From Thalassospira sp. (GTDB taxonomy: Bacteria; Pseudomonadota; Alphaproteobacteria; Rhodospirillales; Thalassospiraceae), in assembly GCF_030690045.1 (NCBI RefSeq), contig NZ_JAUYHK010000016.1:186001-250000 (forward strand): 64,000 nucleotides of DNA, read 5' to 3'. The position numbers and the translations under genes were made by a program. How positions within the stretch are numbered: position 1 is the stretch's first letter; every line of letters begins with the position of its first letter. The notes below the pieces were generated by a model, which worked only from the letters and a program-made list of their open reading frames with translations, was not told the DNA's origin and searched no databases. Below are positions 1 to 10,251 of this stretch, piece after piece.

Positions 1-201
1 GCGGTAATAAATCTGTCCGGCCTCGGTCACGGTTACCTTGCGGGTGGTGCGATAAAACAATTGCGTCGCCAGCCGGTGTTCAAGGGCGGTGATCTGGCGG
101 CTGACCTGGGCGATCGAAATGCCAAGCTGCCGGGCGGCCTTGGTGAAGCTTTGGCTTTCGACCACCGCAACAAATTCGCCAATGCCATCCCACGCCGTCA
201 T
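1..201 (-). CDS. LysR-type transcriptional regulator (N-terminal part, cut by window edge)
   Basis: Read on the minus strand from an ATG at 201, this gives 67 residues of an N-terminal winged helix-turn-helix. It runs from a start MTAWDGIGEFVAVVE through the LysR-type pattern SFTKAARQLGISIAQVSRQI, LEHRLATQLFYRTTRKV and TEAGQIYY. The rest lies outside the window. The gene diverges from the formaldehyde dehydrogenase gene with about 100 bases between the starts, the usual arrangement for a LysR protein controlling its neighbour, so control of the frmA/fghA pair is a reasonable inference. The family call is firm; the target and the effector are not known from the sequence. Confidence 0.9.
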   Translation of the reverse strand, partial: MTAWDGIGEFVAVVESQSFTKAARQLGISIAQVSRQITALEHRLATQLFYRTTRKVTVTEAGQIYYR

Positions 202-220
202 TATTACGCATCCGTAAAAG

Positions 221-235
221 TCATTTTCCAAATGA
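221..235. promoter_or_regulatory. Candidate LysR operator
   Basis: A perfect 6-3-6 inverted repeat, TCATTT-TCC-AAATGA, lies in the divergent region between the LysR gene (start 201) and frmA (start 306). LysR proteins usually bind imperfect dyads of the T-N11-A kind in such a position. The role is inferred from place and symmetry only. Confidence 0.4.
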
Positions 236-281
236 CAGGATTATCATTTGCGGGGAAATAAATACACTTTGATTCATATGA

Positions 282-1442
<1,161 letters not shown>

Positions 1443-1453
1443 AGGAAACGGGC

Positions 1454-2308
1454 ATGAGCATCGAAAACCTGTCGAGTAACAAAAGTTTCGACGGCTGGCA
1501 CAAACAATACAGCCATCATTCCGATGTGCTGGGCTGTGACATGCGCTTTGCCATTTTTCTGCCGCCGCAGGCCGGAAAGGGCAAAAAAGTCCCGGTGATG
1601 TACTGGCTGTCTGGCCTGACCTGCACCGATGAAAATTTCATGCAAAAGGCCGGGGCATACCGCATTGCCGCCGAACTGGGCATGGCGATTGTCGCCCCGG
1701 ATACCAGCCCGCGCGGCGATCATGTGCCCGATGATGAAAACGCCGCCTATGATTTTGGCAAGGGGGCGGGGTTTTATGTCAATGCCACGCAGGAACCGTG
1801 GTCGCGCCATTACCGCATGTATGATTACATCACCCTTGAACTGCCCGACCTGATCAAAAACCATTTCCCGGTCACGGATGACGCCGTGATTTCCGGCCAT
1901 TCGATGGGCGGGCATGGGGCCCTGATGATCGCGCTGCGCAATCCCGGCATGTTCAAATCCGTCACCGCCTTTTCGCCGATCTCAAACCCCGTCAACTGCC
2001 CGTGGGGGCAAAAGGCGCTGGGCCGTTATCTGGGCGCGGATGTCACGGTTTGGAAAAACTGGGATTCATCGCATCTGATGGCGGCGGCCAGCCCGGATGG
2101 CTTTACCCCCGCCCTGGTCGATCAGGGTGATGAGGATGGCTTTTTGAAAGAGCAGCTTAAACCCGAAGCCCTGTTTGCCGCAGCGGCCAAATCGGGCTAT
2201 CCGCTGAACCTGCGCATGCAGGAAGGCTATGATCACAGCTATTATTTTATCAGCAGCTTTATCGAGGATCATCTGCGCTTTCACGCCCGGCATCTGGGGC
2301 TGGCATAG
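1454..2308 (+). CDS. fghA: S-formylglutathione hydrolase
   Basis: Esterase-D family serine hydrolase that splits S-formylglutathione to formate and glutathione, completing formaldehyde oxidation begun by the preceding dehydrogenase. The 284-residue protein has the nucleophile elbow GHSMGGHGA with Ser150, the oxyanion-side motif WLSGLTCTDENF near 51-62, and the late YDHSYYFISSF segment carrying the catalytic histidine. Length fits the family. ATG 1454 follows a GAAGGAA ribosome site at 1441-1447; a GTG at 1439 is in frame but overlaps frmA. The gene is cotranscribed with frmA by spacing. Confidence 0.96.
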   Translation: MSIENLSSNKSFDGWHKQYSHHSDVLGCDMRFAIFLPPQAGKGKKVPVMYWLSGLTCTDENFMQKAGAYRIAAELGMAIVAPDTSPRGDHVPDDENAAYDFGKGAGFYVNATQEPWSRHYRMYDYITLELPDLIKNHFPVTDDAVISGHSMGGHGALMIALRNPGMFKSVTAFSPISNPVNCPWGQKALGRYLGADVTVWKNWDSSHLMAAASPDGFTPALVDQGDEDGFLKEQLKPEALFAAAAKSGYPLNLRMQEGYDHSYYFISSFIEDHLRFHARHLGLA

Positions 2309-2333
2309 CCCGTAGCAGAACCGGACGGGCGTG

Positions 2334-2936
2334 TCAGTCGGCATCAAAACTGCGCGCATCTATCGCATCAGCCACATCATCGGCCATTTTAAGGGTGCGG
2401 ATGATCAGGGGCACGATCAGGGCAAGGATGGATTTATCAAGCCCCCTTGCCCGTTGCGCATCGCGGATTTCGGACGCCACCTGTGCAATCACCGGGATAA
2501 AGCGCAGCACCAGCGAGAAGGCCAGACTGACCTTTTGCGGGTTGACCCCCAACCGGCGCAAGGGCCCCATCGCCCGTTCAAGGGCGGCCAGCAGGGCCGA
2601 TGTTTTGGTGGTGAGCGTTACCAGAGCCGCAAACAACACAATCGCCGCCAGCCGCAAAACCACCACCAGCCCGGCCTGCCAGTCATTCAACCAAAGCTGC
2701 ACGGCAAAAAACAGAACCAGAAGCCAGATCATCGGTCTGGCCTGTACCCACAGGATATGCCAACCAAACCCCGACAGGGGATAGAGCACAAGAACCACCA
2801 TCAAAACAGCGGCCAAAACCGGCCAGTCGGCAATCAGGAAAACCCCGGTGCCCAGAACCATCAACGCCAGAATCTTGCCCCCCGCCGCAACGCGGTGCAG
2901 GGCGGAATGCCCCGCGATATAAAGCCCGGCGATCAC
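2334..2936 (-). CDS. bioN: ECF transporter transmembrane subunit (BioN-like)
   Basis: Inner-membrane T component of an energy-coupling-factor transporter. The 200-residue protein is strongly hydrophobic through its first 120 residues, with several helices. It ends in the EcfT-type cytoplasmic coupling region that includes [14 protein letters not shown] and a conserved arginine-rich ARGLD segment for docking the ATPase. Its start overlaps the ATPase stop by four bases (ATGA), so the two are translationally coupled. With bioY upstream it completes a BioMNY-type biotin importer. A different vitamin is possible only if bioY were not linked, which it is. Confidence 0.88.
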   Translation of the reverse strand: MIAGLYIAGHSALHRVAAGGKILALMVLGTGVFLIADWPVLAAVLMVVLVLYPLSGFGWHILWVQARPMIWLLVLFFAVQLWLNDWQAGLVVVLRLAAIVLFAALVTLTTKTSALLAALERAMGPLRRLGVNPQKVSLAFSLVLRFIPVIAQVASEIRDAQRARGLDKSILALIVPLIIRTLKMADDVADAIDARSFDAD

Positions 2937-3607
2937 GCCATCATCCCGCGATAATGCGCAAGGGCATGGGCCGGAAGATCATCCATCACGATCCGGCCCC
3001 GATCAAACACCAGCACCCGGTCATAACCGGCAATCAGATCCAGATCATGGGACACGGTAATCACGGTTTGATCCAACCCGGCAATGGCGCGTTCCACCCG
3101 GTTGCGGTTGCGCAAATCCAGCAATGTGGTCGGTTCATCAAAAATGATATAGCGCGGGTCCATCACCAGCACGCCGGAAATCGCCAGAAGCTGTTTCTGC
3201 CCGCCGCTGAGCAAATGACTGGGATGGTTGCGAAAGGCGGTCATGTCATAGCGCGCCAGCATATCGTCTATCCGTCGGTCCACCTCATGCTGTGGCAGTT
3301 TCAGGGATTTCAGACCAAAGGCCAGGTCTTCGGCCACCACCGGATAGACAATCTGATTATCAGGGTTTTGAAAGACGAATCCGACATGACGGCGCAATTT
3401 GCGCCCGTCTTTGGCGGCATCAAAATCATCGACCCGCACCGTGCCGGTTGTGGCGGTTTGCAGACCATTGAGCAACCGGACAAAGGTGCTTTTACCCGAT
3501 CCATTGGCCCCGACAATGCCAATCCGCCTTTCCGTCAATGTTACGGAAATAGCGTCAAGCACGCGACGCTGGTCGAATTGCACCGTTACATTTTCAAGCG
3601 TGATCAT
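2933..3607 (-). CDS. bioM: ECF transporter ATP-binding subunit (BioM-like)
   Basis: ABC ATPase of 224 residues that powers the biotin ECF transporter at the cytoplasmic face. Visible motifs are Walker A GANGSGKS at 33-40, the Q-loop in FVFQNPDNQ, the signature LLSGGQKQ, Walker [10 protein letters not shown] and the switch histidine in ITVSHDLD. There is one nucleotide-binding domain, so it would act as a homodimer, as in BioM. It sits between bioY and bioN. The 63-base gap from bioY holds a small GC-rich hairpin (GGGCGCG at about 3637 pairing with CGCGCCC at about 3653), which could tune downstream expression. Confidence 0.9.
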   Translation of the reverse strand: MITLENVTVQFDQRRVLDAISVTLTERRIGIVGANGSGKSTFVRLLNGLQTATTGTVRVDDFDAAKDGRKLRRHVGFVFQNPDNQIVYPVVAEDLAFGLKSLKLPQHEVDRRIDDMLARYDMTAFRNHPSHLLSGGQKQLLAISGVLVMDPRYIIFDEPTTLLDLRNRNRVERAIAGLDQTVITVSHDLDLIAGYDRVLVFDRGRIVMDDLPAHALAHYRGMMA

Positions 3608-3670
3608 CGTTATCCGGCGATTTGCGGCGGGTAAGGGGCGCGATCTGAAAACCGCGCCCTATAGAAAAGC

Positions 3671-4216
3671 CTAGCGCGACCGGGAAATCAAGGGATAGGC
3701 GCGTTTCACCGCCAGACAGGCGATGGTGGCAATCGCCACCTTGATGCCATCGCCGATCAGGAACGGTGCCATCCCGACCGTGGCCTGCCAGTAACTGATT
3801 TTGACCACGGCGGCGACCCAGATATTGCCAATCGCATAATCGACAATCACCCCGCCAATCGCAATGGATGCCGCCGCAGTGACGACATTCAGCCGGTGCC
3901 AGAATTTTTCGATCAAAAACCCGATGACAAAGGCCGCCACAACCCAGCCAATGATAAAGCCGCCGGTCGCGCCGAAAAACACCCCGAATCCGCCGCGCCC
4001 GCCCGACAGCAACGGCAAACCGACCGCGACCAGCACCACAAACAGCAGGATCGCAAGCCCGCCGCGCCGGGCGCCCAGAATCGCCCCGGCCAGCATCGGC
4101 CCCAGCGATTGCGCGGTGACCGGAACGCCGACCGGCAGGGTGATCGGCGGAAACAGGCCCAGCACTGCCGTAACAGCAGCAAACAATGCGATATAGACGA
4201 TATCTTTGGTGTTCAT
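3671..4216 (-). CDS. bioY: Biotin transporter substrate-binding membrane protein BioY
   Basis: S component that captures biotin in the inner membrane. The 181-residue protein shows about six hydrophobic helices and the BioY-type start MNTKDIVYIALFAAVTAVLGLFPPITLP followed by VPVTAQSLGPMLAGAILG. The glycine-rich GATGGFIIGWVVAAFVIGF segment is also typical. It is the first gene of a bioY-bioM-bioN operon on the minus strand. I looked for a BioR-type box (TTAT-like palindrome) upstream and did not find a convincing one. Confidence 0.92.
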   Translation of the reverse strand: MNTKDIVYIALFAAVTAVLGLFPPITLPVGVPVTAQSLGPMLAGAILGARRGGLAILLFVVLVAVGLPLLSGGRGGFGVFFGATGGFIIGWVVAAFVIGFLIEKFWHRLNVVTAAASIAIGGVIVDYAIGNIWVAAVVKISYWQATVGMAPFLIGDGIKVAIATIACLAVKRAYPLISRSR

Positions 4217-4368
4217 GTTCCGACCCCGATTTTATTTTTCTGCCCGGCCCCGAACCGGCATGGTGACGGCAGGGATAGCGGCAAAATCCCGCAACGCCAA
4301 GGAAAATAAAGCCCGCCACCGGCCTCTAGGGCGATCAGAAATAATTTCAGATTTCTTGAAAAAAGTTC

Positions 4369-4397
4369 TTGATTTGTTCTTTTTTCTGTGGCATAAC
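4369..4397 (+). promoter_or_regulatory. Sigma-70-type promoter in front of a candidate small RNA
   Basis: TTGATT at 4369-4374 and CATAAC at 4392-4397 are separated by exactly 17 bases in an A+T-rich stretch. It points rightward, away from bioY, and is followed within about 70 bases by an intrinsic terminator, so it does not obviously serve a protein gene. Confidence 0.45.
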
Positions 4398-4403
4398 AGA
4401 AAA

Positions 4404-4463
4404 ATCAACGGGACAAATCCGCCCGGAGCGAAACCCGCAAGGCTTGATGCCTTGCGGGTTTTT
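4404..4463 (+). ncRNA. Candidate small RNA or transcription attenuator
   Basis: From the expected start site near 4404 to the end of the terminator at 4463 a transcript of about 60 bases would be made. It has no ribosome site or reading frame of note and ends in a strong hairpin. Two readings are possible: a stand-alone small RNA, or an attenuator leader for the tiny frame at 4489. I do not recognise the family. Support is a promoter and terminator at sensible spacing, seen directly; function is inference. Confidence 0.4.
4431..4463 (+). terminator. Rho-independent terminator
   Basis: A 13-base-pair stem (4431-4443 with 4449-4461) with the five-base loop TTGAT is followed by a run of T to 4463 on the plus strand. 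The minus-strand reading lacks a good U tract. It ends the candidate RNA starting near 4404. Confidence 0.8.
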
Positions 4464-4488
4464 GCGTTTGGGCCAGAGGAAAGAGGCG

Positions 4489-4593
4489 ATGATGATGCAG
4501 CAATATAAAGACAGACAAGGCGGCAGGCGCACCCGCAGGATTATGACCGGCGGATGGAGGAGCCATTACGGGGGCATGATGCGGGTCCGCTAA
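4489..4593 (+). CDS. Possible 34-residue basic small protein
   Basis: An ATGATGATG start at 4489 is preceded by an unusually good purine-rich ribosome site, GAGGAAAGAGG, at 4476-4486. The frame encodes 34 residues rich in Arg, Gly, Gln and Met (MMMQQYKDRQGGRRTRRIMT then GGWRSHYGGMMRVR). It lies just after the terminator at 4431-4463, so it would need read-through or its own promoter. There is no family match I know. The ribosome site is the only strong argument, and the frame may be chance. Confidence 0.2.
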   Translation: MMMQQYKDRQGGRRTRRIMTGGWRSHYGGMMRVR

Positions 4594-5068
4594 TCCGGCC
4601 ATTTGTCAGGACGCCCGAATTGCGTCTTGTCGGTGGCAGGACCTGCCCGGAGGGTGTCCGACGTCATCGGGCAGCGTCCGGTCTTGCCGGGGGTGGCAGC
4701 AGCGAGCAGTGGGTCCGTTGCCGGGCCTGTTGGCGCGGCGGGCGGAGGCCCGAAGTTTGTCCGGGCTTCCGTGGCCCCGGCACCGACGGGGGCCGTGGGG
4801 GGCCGTCGCTTGCCATCCGACCGGCGAAAGCAGGGCTGGGTCCTGTGCGGGTTTGCCGGTGAGGCTGGCGACTGCCCGGATTCCGCGTTGTCGGCAAGGG
4901 TGGTTTTAGCTGGGGGCGTTGCCGTCGCCGCCCTAAAGGCGGAAGGTCATCTTGCGGCGGGTCCGGTTGGCGAAGGGACGAATGCCCGGAATCATCGGGC
5001 ATCGTCGGAACCGGTGGACCGCATGAGGATCAACCGGCAGGTTTTCATTTTCAGAAACCTGTCATGGC
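4594..5068. other. G-rich intergenic stretch with repeated short motifs, no convincing gene
   Basis: This stretch is G-rich on the plus strand and carries long open frames on both strands. Those translations are low-complexity (Gly/Ala/Val/Arg or Pro/Arg) and match nothing I know. The word TGCCCGGA occurs at 4644, 4873 and 4983, and TCATCGGGCA occurs at 4664-4673 and 4992-5001. The last pair can fold as TGCCCG(4983-4988)/CGGGCA(4996-5001). A weaker hairpin CAGGTTT/AAACCTG lies at about 5038-5061, just past the arsR stop. It could hold a structured RNA or decayed sequence; I see nothing more definite. Confidence 0.5.
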
Positions 5069-5428
5069 CTAACGGCTATCGTCCTCGGCAAATGATTTGA
5101 GCCGCATCAGTGCAAAATCCCAACGACCGGCAACATGTTCGAGCCAGGCCCGCGCAAGGGCCAGACGGTCCGGGCAAAAGACATACCGGCTTTCGCGACC
5201 AACCTTGTGACTTTCAACCAGACCCGCTGTTTCCAAAACATGGAGATGCTTGGTAACGGCCTGCCGGGTCATGTCGGCATCGTCGGAAAGAACGGCAATC
5301 GACCGGGCCTGTCCATCCGACAGGCGATCAAAGATTGCCAACCGGGTCGGATCGCCAAGAGCGGCAAAGATTTCCGCAAAGTCCGGATCTTTGCCTGCCC
5401 CGGAAAGACGGGTTTCAGTTTTCGACAT
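5069..5428 (-). CDS. ArsR-family winged-helix regulator
   Basis: A 119-residue DNA-binding protein with the ArsR fold: FAEIFAALGDPTRLAIFDRLSDG at the front, a recognition-helix region MTRQAVTKHLHVLETAGLV, and the wing VGRESRYVFCPDRL. There is no metal-binding cysteine motif of the ELCVCDL type, so a metal sensor is unlikely. This subfamily is typically paired with SRPBCC/AHSA1 proteins, and here its start overlaps the stop of such a gene by 14 bases. ATG 5428 was chosen because the longer frame runs back through the neighbour. It probably represses its own operon through the two repeats at 5860-5921. Confidence 0.9.
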   Translation of the reverse strand: MSKTETRLSGAGKDPDFAEIFAALGDPTRLAIFDRLSDGQARSIAVLSDDADMTRQAVTKHLHVLETAGLVESHKVGRESRYVFCPDRLALARAWLEHVAGRWDFALMRLKSFAEDDSR

Positions 5429-5855
5429 GTTTCCTGATATTTTCCAACTGGAAGCCCCAGCCCTGTGTATTGGCCTGAAGGGCCGCTGCCATGCGGTGTG
5501 CCGGCAAATTGTCAAAGCCGGTTTCCCGAACGGTTACCTGCGTCATGCCGCCTTTTTCCTCAAGCCAGAATTCGACAAGTGTTTCGGGTTCCTTGCTGTA
5601 ATCCTGCCCGGGATCAATCGCAAACGGGTGCCATGTATAGGCGAAATAAGCCGGTTCTTCCATTGCCTTGATGGTCGATTGCCATTTTACACCTTCGCAA
5701 ATTGTAAGATCACCCGTCGAGGTTTCACCGGTTTTGAACGGGCCATCAATTCGCGCGCCGAACCATGTTCCGAATTCCTTGTGGTCTGTTAATGCCTGCC
5801 AGACGCGACTGCGTGATGCCTTGATCGTGATCTTTTTTTCAATTGTGTTTGTCAT
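5415..5855 (-). CDS. SRPBCC / AHSA1-domain protein
   Basis: A 146-residue START-like (activator of Hsp90 ATPase homologue 1) domain protein. It begins MTNTIEKKITIKASRSRVWQ and contains the typical FGTWFGARIDGPFK segment, the strand-rich middle with FAYTWHPFAIDP, and an ending that includes MAAALQANTQGWGFQLENI. The ligand is unknown; such proteins bind hydrophobic small molecules in a deep pocket. ATG 5855 is preceded by AAAGGAG. It is first gene of a two-gene operon with the ArsR regulator. Confidence 0.88.
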   Translation of the reverse strand: MTNTIEKKITIKASRSRVWQALTDHKEFGTWFGARIDGPFKTGETSTGDLTICEGVKWQSTIKAMEEPAYFAYTWHPFAIDPGQDYSKEPETLVEFWLEEKGGMTQVTVRETGFDNLPAHRMAAALQANTQGWGFQLENIRKHVEN

Positions 5856-5859
5856 TTTA

Positions 5860-5921
5860 TGCAACTCCTTTGTTGCATTTAACATGGCAGATGATTTTTG
5901 ATTGAGCAACCAAAAAGTTGC
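5860..5921. promoter_or_regulatory. Paired inverted repeats, likely ArsR operators
   Basis: Two repeats of the same form lie upstream of the SRPBCC-arsR operon: TGCAAC-TCCTTT-GTTGCA at 5860-5877 and GCAAC-CAAAAA-GTTGC at 5906-5921. Both have five-base arms GCAAC/GTTGC with a six-base spacer, and they sit 45 bases apart. The first covers the ribosome site of the SRPBCC gene. Autoregulation by the ArsR protein is inferred. Confidence 0.6.
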
Positions 5922-5940
5922 ATTTAATGTTTGGTGGCCC

Positions 5941-5976
5941 CAAAACAAACACCCGGCCCAATCCGGGCCGGGTGTC
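5941..5976 (-). terminator. Terminator of the urease operon
   Basis: An 11-base-pair stem (5949-5959 with 5965-5975, loop 5960-5964) lies past the ureG stop. On the minus strand it is followed by TTGTTTT, a fair U tract. Confidence 0.75.
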
Positions 5977-6011
5977 TGGTGCTCCCGTCATCTGCGTTCT
6001 GGTGCGTTAGA

Positions 6012-6629
6012 TTACGCAGCAGATTGACAGAGCCCCCCTGTCTCGATGATGAATTTTTTCACGTCTTCGAGGCCGTCCATGGCCTTGAGATTGGTGAATA
6101 AAAAGGGCCGGTCGCCGCGCATTTTTTTGGCATCGCGGGCCATCACGCCAAGGTCGGCACCAACCAGCGGTGCCAGATCGGTTTTATTGATGATCAGCAA
6201 GTCAGACCGCGTAATGCCCGGCCCGCCCTTGCGCGGGATTTTGTCGCCTGCGGAAACGTCGATGACATAGATGGTGATGTCGGCCAGTTCCGGTGAAAAG
6301 GTTGCCGACAGGTTATCGCCGCCCGATTCAATGAAAATAGCCTCCAGCCCCGGATGCCGGGCCGTCATGTCCTCGACCGCGGCGAGATTGATCGACGCAT
6401 CTTCGCGGATGGCGGTATGCGGACAGCCGCCGGTTTCGACCCCGGCAATGCGGTCGGCAGGCAACGCGCCCGAACGGGTCATAAATTCGGCATCCTCGCG
6501 GGTATAGATATCGTTGGTGATGGCCGCGATGTTGAAGTCATCGCGCATTGCCTTGCACAGACGTTCCAGAAGGGCGGTCTTGCCCGAGCCGACCGGCCCG
6601 CCAATCCCGATACGCAGGGGTGATGTCAT
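6012..6629 (-). CDS. ureG: Urease accessory GTPase UreG
   Basis: SIMIBI-class GTPase that drives nickel insertion into urease with UreE, UreF and UreD. The 205-residue protein has the P-loop GGPVGSGKT at 10-18, the nickel-binding CPH motif in [13 protein letters not shown], the switch motif ESGGDNL, and the specificity motif NKTDLAP. Length is that of the family. It is last gene of ureDABCEFG, and its start overlaps the ureF stop by four bases. Confidence 0.97.
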   Translation of the reverse strand: MTSPLRIGIGGPVGSGKTALLERLCKAMRDDFNIAAITNDIYTREDAEFMTRSGALPADRIAGVETGGCPHTAIREDASINLAAVEDMTARHPGLEAIFIESGGDNLSATFSPELADITIYVIDVSAGDKIPRKGGPGITRSDLLIINKTDLAPLVGADLGVMARDAKKMRGDRPFLFTNLKAMDGLEDVKKFIIETGGLCQSAA

Positions 6630-7330
6630 GATCGGAACAACCTTGTATATTGCGTTTCATGTTTCATCGACGTCCAGTCGATCAGCGGCGCACAGGCCCC
6701 CAGATCGCCGTCGCCGGTCGTGATCGCCTGCGCACAGGCATCGGTGACGATGTGTTCAAGAGCGGCCAGCGCCATCAAACCATCGGTCTGACCCAGCGGC
6801 ACCAGCCGCACCGCACTGGACACCAGATTGGCGGCCATCGCATGCAGATAGGCCGTCAGGGCATCGGCCAGCGGAATGCCCGCCTGTGCCGCCGCAATGG
6901 CAACCGCCACCGGATAGGACGGTTGCCGGTCATCGTCGCGCATGGCCTGTGCCCAACGCGACAGCACATCATCGCCCCAGACCTTTGCAACCGACGACAC
7001 AAAGGCCCGCCCCTGTGCGGTGGTTTCCAGCGCCATTTCCGCCGTCCCGCGCCAGCAATCGGCCTGAATGCCGACCTGTACCAGACGGTCAAAATCACCC
7101 TGGCGGGCGGCATCCCATGCCTGCCGGAACAGGCCACCATCGACCCGCCCCGCGCCAAACAGCAGAACGCCTTCGACCCATGAGGTCAGGCTTTGGGTGT
7201 CGGACACCCGGCCATCTTCCACCGCATATTCCACGCCGTGGCTGTAGCTGTAGGCGCCGACCGGAAAGGACGGCCCCAACCATGTCATCAGACGCATCAG
7301 CCCCGCGGGGCCAAGGGGATCAGTGGTCAT
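6626..7330 (-). CDS. ureF: Urease accessory protein UreF
   Basis: All-helical 234-residue protein that bridges UreD and UreG in the urease activation complex. Family landmarks are the start [20 protein letters not shown], the [10 protein letters not shown] segment and a late conserved ending [15 protein letters not shown]. The frame is open further upstream, but the ATG at 7330 is right: the residues before it come from the histidine-coding end of ureE read in another frame and are simple-sequence. It overlaps the ureE end by 11 bases. Confidence 0.95.
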   Translation of the reverse strand: MTTDPLGPAGLMRLMTWLGPSFPVGAYSYSHGVEYAVEDGRVSDTQSLTSWVEGVLLFGAGRVDGGLFRQAWDAARQGDFDRLVQVGIQADCWRGTAEMALETTAQGRAFVSSVAKVWGDDVLSRWAQAMRDDDRQPSYPVAVAIAAAQAGIPLADALTAYLHAMAANLVSSAVRLVPLGQTDGLMALAALEHIVTDACAQAITTGDGDLGACAPLIDWTSMKHETQYTRLFRS

Positions 7331-7877
7331 GCCCGCCCCCGGATGCGTGGGAGTGATCATGGTCGTCATGATCGTGATCGTCGAAATGGTCATGACCGTG
7401 ACCATGACCATGCCCGTGACGCGATTCTGCCGCAGCAGCCTTGCCGTGATAGGCCCCGCGTTCCGGATCGAACGGGGCGATTTCGGCATCAACCACCCCG
7501 CCCAGACCGATCACCATTTCGCGCAGGACATGATCATCAATGATCCGCAACCGCCCGTCGCGCAGCACCTGCATCGGGGTATGGCGATTGCCGATATGCC
7601 AGGCAATGCGCGATGCCGCAACCGGTCCGGCACAGGTGATGGTCAGAACGTTTTCAGGCGCGGCAATGACGACAATCACCCCGCCATCATCCAGACGCAA
7701 GCGGTCGCCATCGCCCAGCCGTACCGCATGTGGCAGATCAAGCAGGAAGGCCTCGCCGGTATCATCGGTCAGGCGGATGCGCCGCCGGTGCCGGTCGGCA
7801 AAGGCCAGGGTGACGGTGCCACGGACTTCTGCCGGGCTGGCGTGTGATACGGCAATATGTTCAATGGCACGCCGCAT
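7320..7877 (-). CDS. ureE: Urease nickel metallochaperone UreE with long histidine tail
   Basis: Delivers nickel to the urease apoprotein complex. Of 185 residues, the first about 150 form the two UreE domains (N-terminal peptide-binding, then the metal-binding domain with MQVLRDGRLRIIDDHVLREM). The last about 32 residues are almost wholly His, Asp and Gly (HGHGHGHGHDHFDDHDHDDH and onward, ending GGGHDH), a nickel-storing tail like that of the Klebsiella protein. The tail is coded by repeated CATGAC-type units that can slip, so its length may vary between strains. Confidence 0.95.
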   Translation of the reverse strand: MRRAIEHIAVSHASPAEVRGTVTLAFADRHRRRIRLTDDTGEAFLLDLPHAVRLGDGDRLRLDDGGVIVVIAAPENVLTITCAGPVAASRIAWHIGNRHTPMQVLRDGRLRIIDDHVLREMVIGLGGVVDAEIAPFDPERGAYHGKAAAAESRHGHGHGHGHDHFDDHDHDDHDHSHASGGGHDH

Positions 7878-7892
7878 GAAATTGTCCCTTGT

Positions 7893-9602
<1,710 letters not shown>

Positions 9603-9604
9603 GA

Positions 9605-9916
9605 TTATCCCTCCAACGCGCCGTTGATTTTGGCGTTAAAGCCATAAATGTTGCGGGCCCCGGCATATTTCACCAGCCGGACTTCGCGCGATTGACCGGG
9701 TTCAAACCGCACCGCCGTTCCGGCGGGGATATCCAGACGAAACCCGCGGGCGGCTTCGCGGTCGAAATCAAGCCCCGGATTGGTTTCGTAAAAATGGTAA
9801 TGCGACCCGACCTGTACCGGACGATCCCCGGTATTGGCGACTTTGAGACTGAGGGTCTCGCGCCCTTCATTCAACATCAGGGTGCCGTCCATCGTGATGA
9901 TTTCGCCCGGTATCAT
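9605..9916 (-). CDS. ureB: Urease subunit beta
   Basis: A 103-residue structural subunit of urease. The typical [20 protein letters not shown] start, the [23 protein letters not shown] core and the [24 protein letters not shown] region near the end are all seen. ATG 9916 overlaps the ureA stop (ATGA). The beta and gamma subunits are separate genes, as in most proteobacteria, rather than fused as in Helicobacter. Confidence 0.97.
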   Translation of the reverse strand: MIPGEIITMDGTLMLNEGRETLSLKVANTGDRPVQVGSHYHFYETNPGLDFDREAARGFRLDIPAGTAVRFEPGQSREVRLVKYAGARNIYGFNAKINGALEG

Positions 9917-10233
9917 GATTGCTGCCCCCTTTGGCGGATCGGTTCGTGAACGGTGACCAGTTTGACCCCGTCGGGAAAGGTCGCCTCGACCTGGATTTCG
10001 TGGATCATTTCCGGGATGCCGTCCATCACCTGATCGCGGGTCAGAACCGTGGCCCCGTCGCGCATCAGATCGGCGACCGGCACGCCATCGCGCGCCCCTT
10101 CGACGACGAAATCGCTGATCAGGGCGATGGCTTCGGGGTAATTCAGTTTGACCCCGCGTTCCAGACGGCGGCGGGCGACGATGGCCGCCATCGCAACCAG
10201 CAATTTATCCTTTTCCCGTGGCGTCAGATTCAT
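9913..10233 (-). CDS. ureA: Urease subunit gamma
   Basis: A 106-residue small subunit. It shows [20 protein letters not shown], then [20 protein letters not shown] and VTVHEPIR near the end, all standard. It is second in the operon, 18 bases after ureD. The C-terminal six residues (RQRGQQS) go slightly past the usual family end. Confidence 0.97.
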   Translation of the reverse strand: MNLTPREKDKLLVAMAAIVARRRLERGVKLNYPEAIALISDFVVEGARDGVPVADLMRDGATVLTRDQVMDGIPEMIHEIQVEATFPDGVKLVTVHEPIRQRGQQS

Positions 10234-10251
10234 GCCTTCATCCCCTTGTGT

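Noticed and set aside
4217..4330. Possible BioR box or riboswitch before bioY
   Set aside because: I searched for a TTAT-type BioR palindrome and for conserved folded leaders and found nothing convincing.
4603..5100. Open frame of 165 codons in the G-rich intergenic stretch
   Set aside because: It starts with TTG, has low-complexity Gly/Ala/Val/Arg translation and no ribosome site. The opposite-strand frame at 4664-5002 is equally unconvincing.
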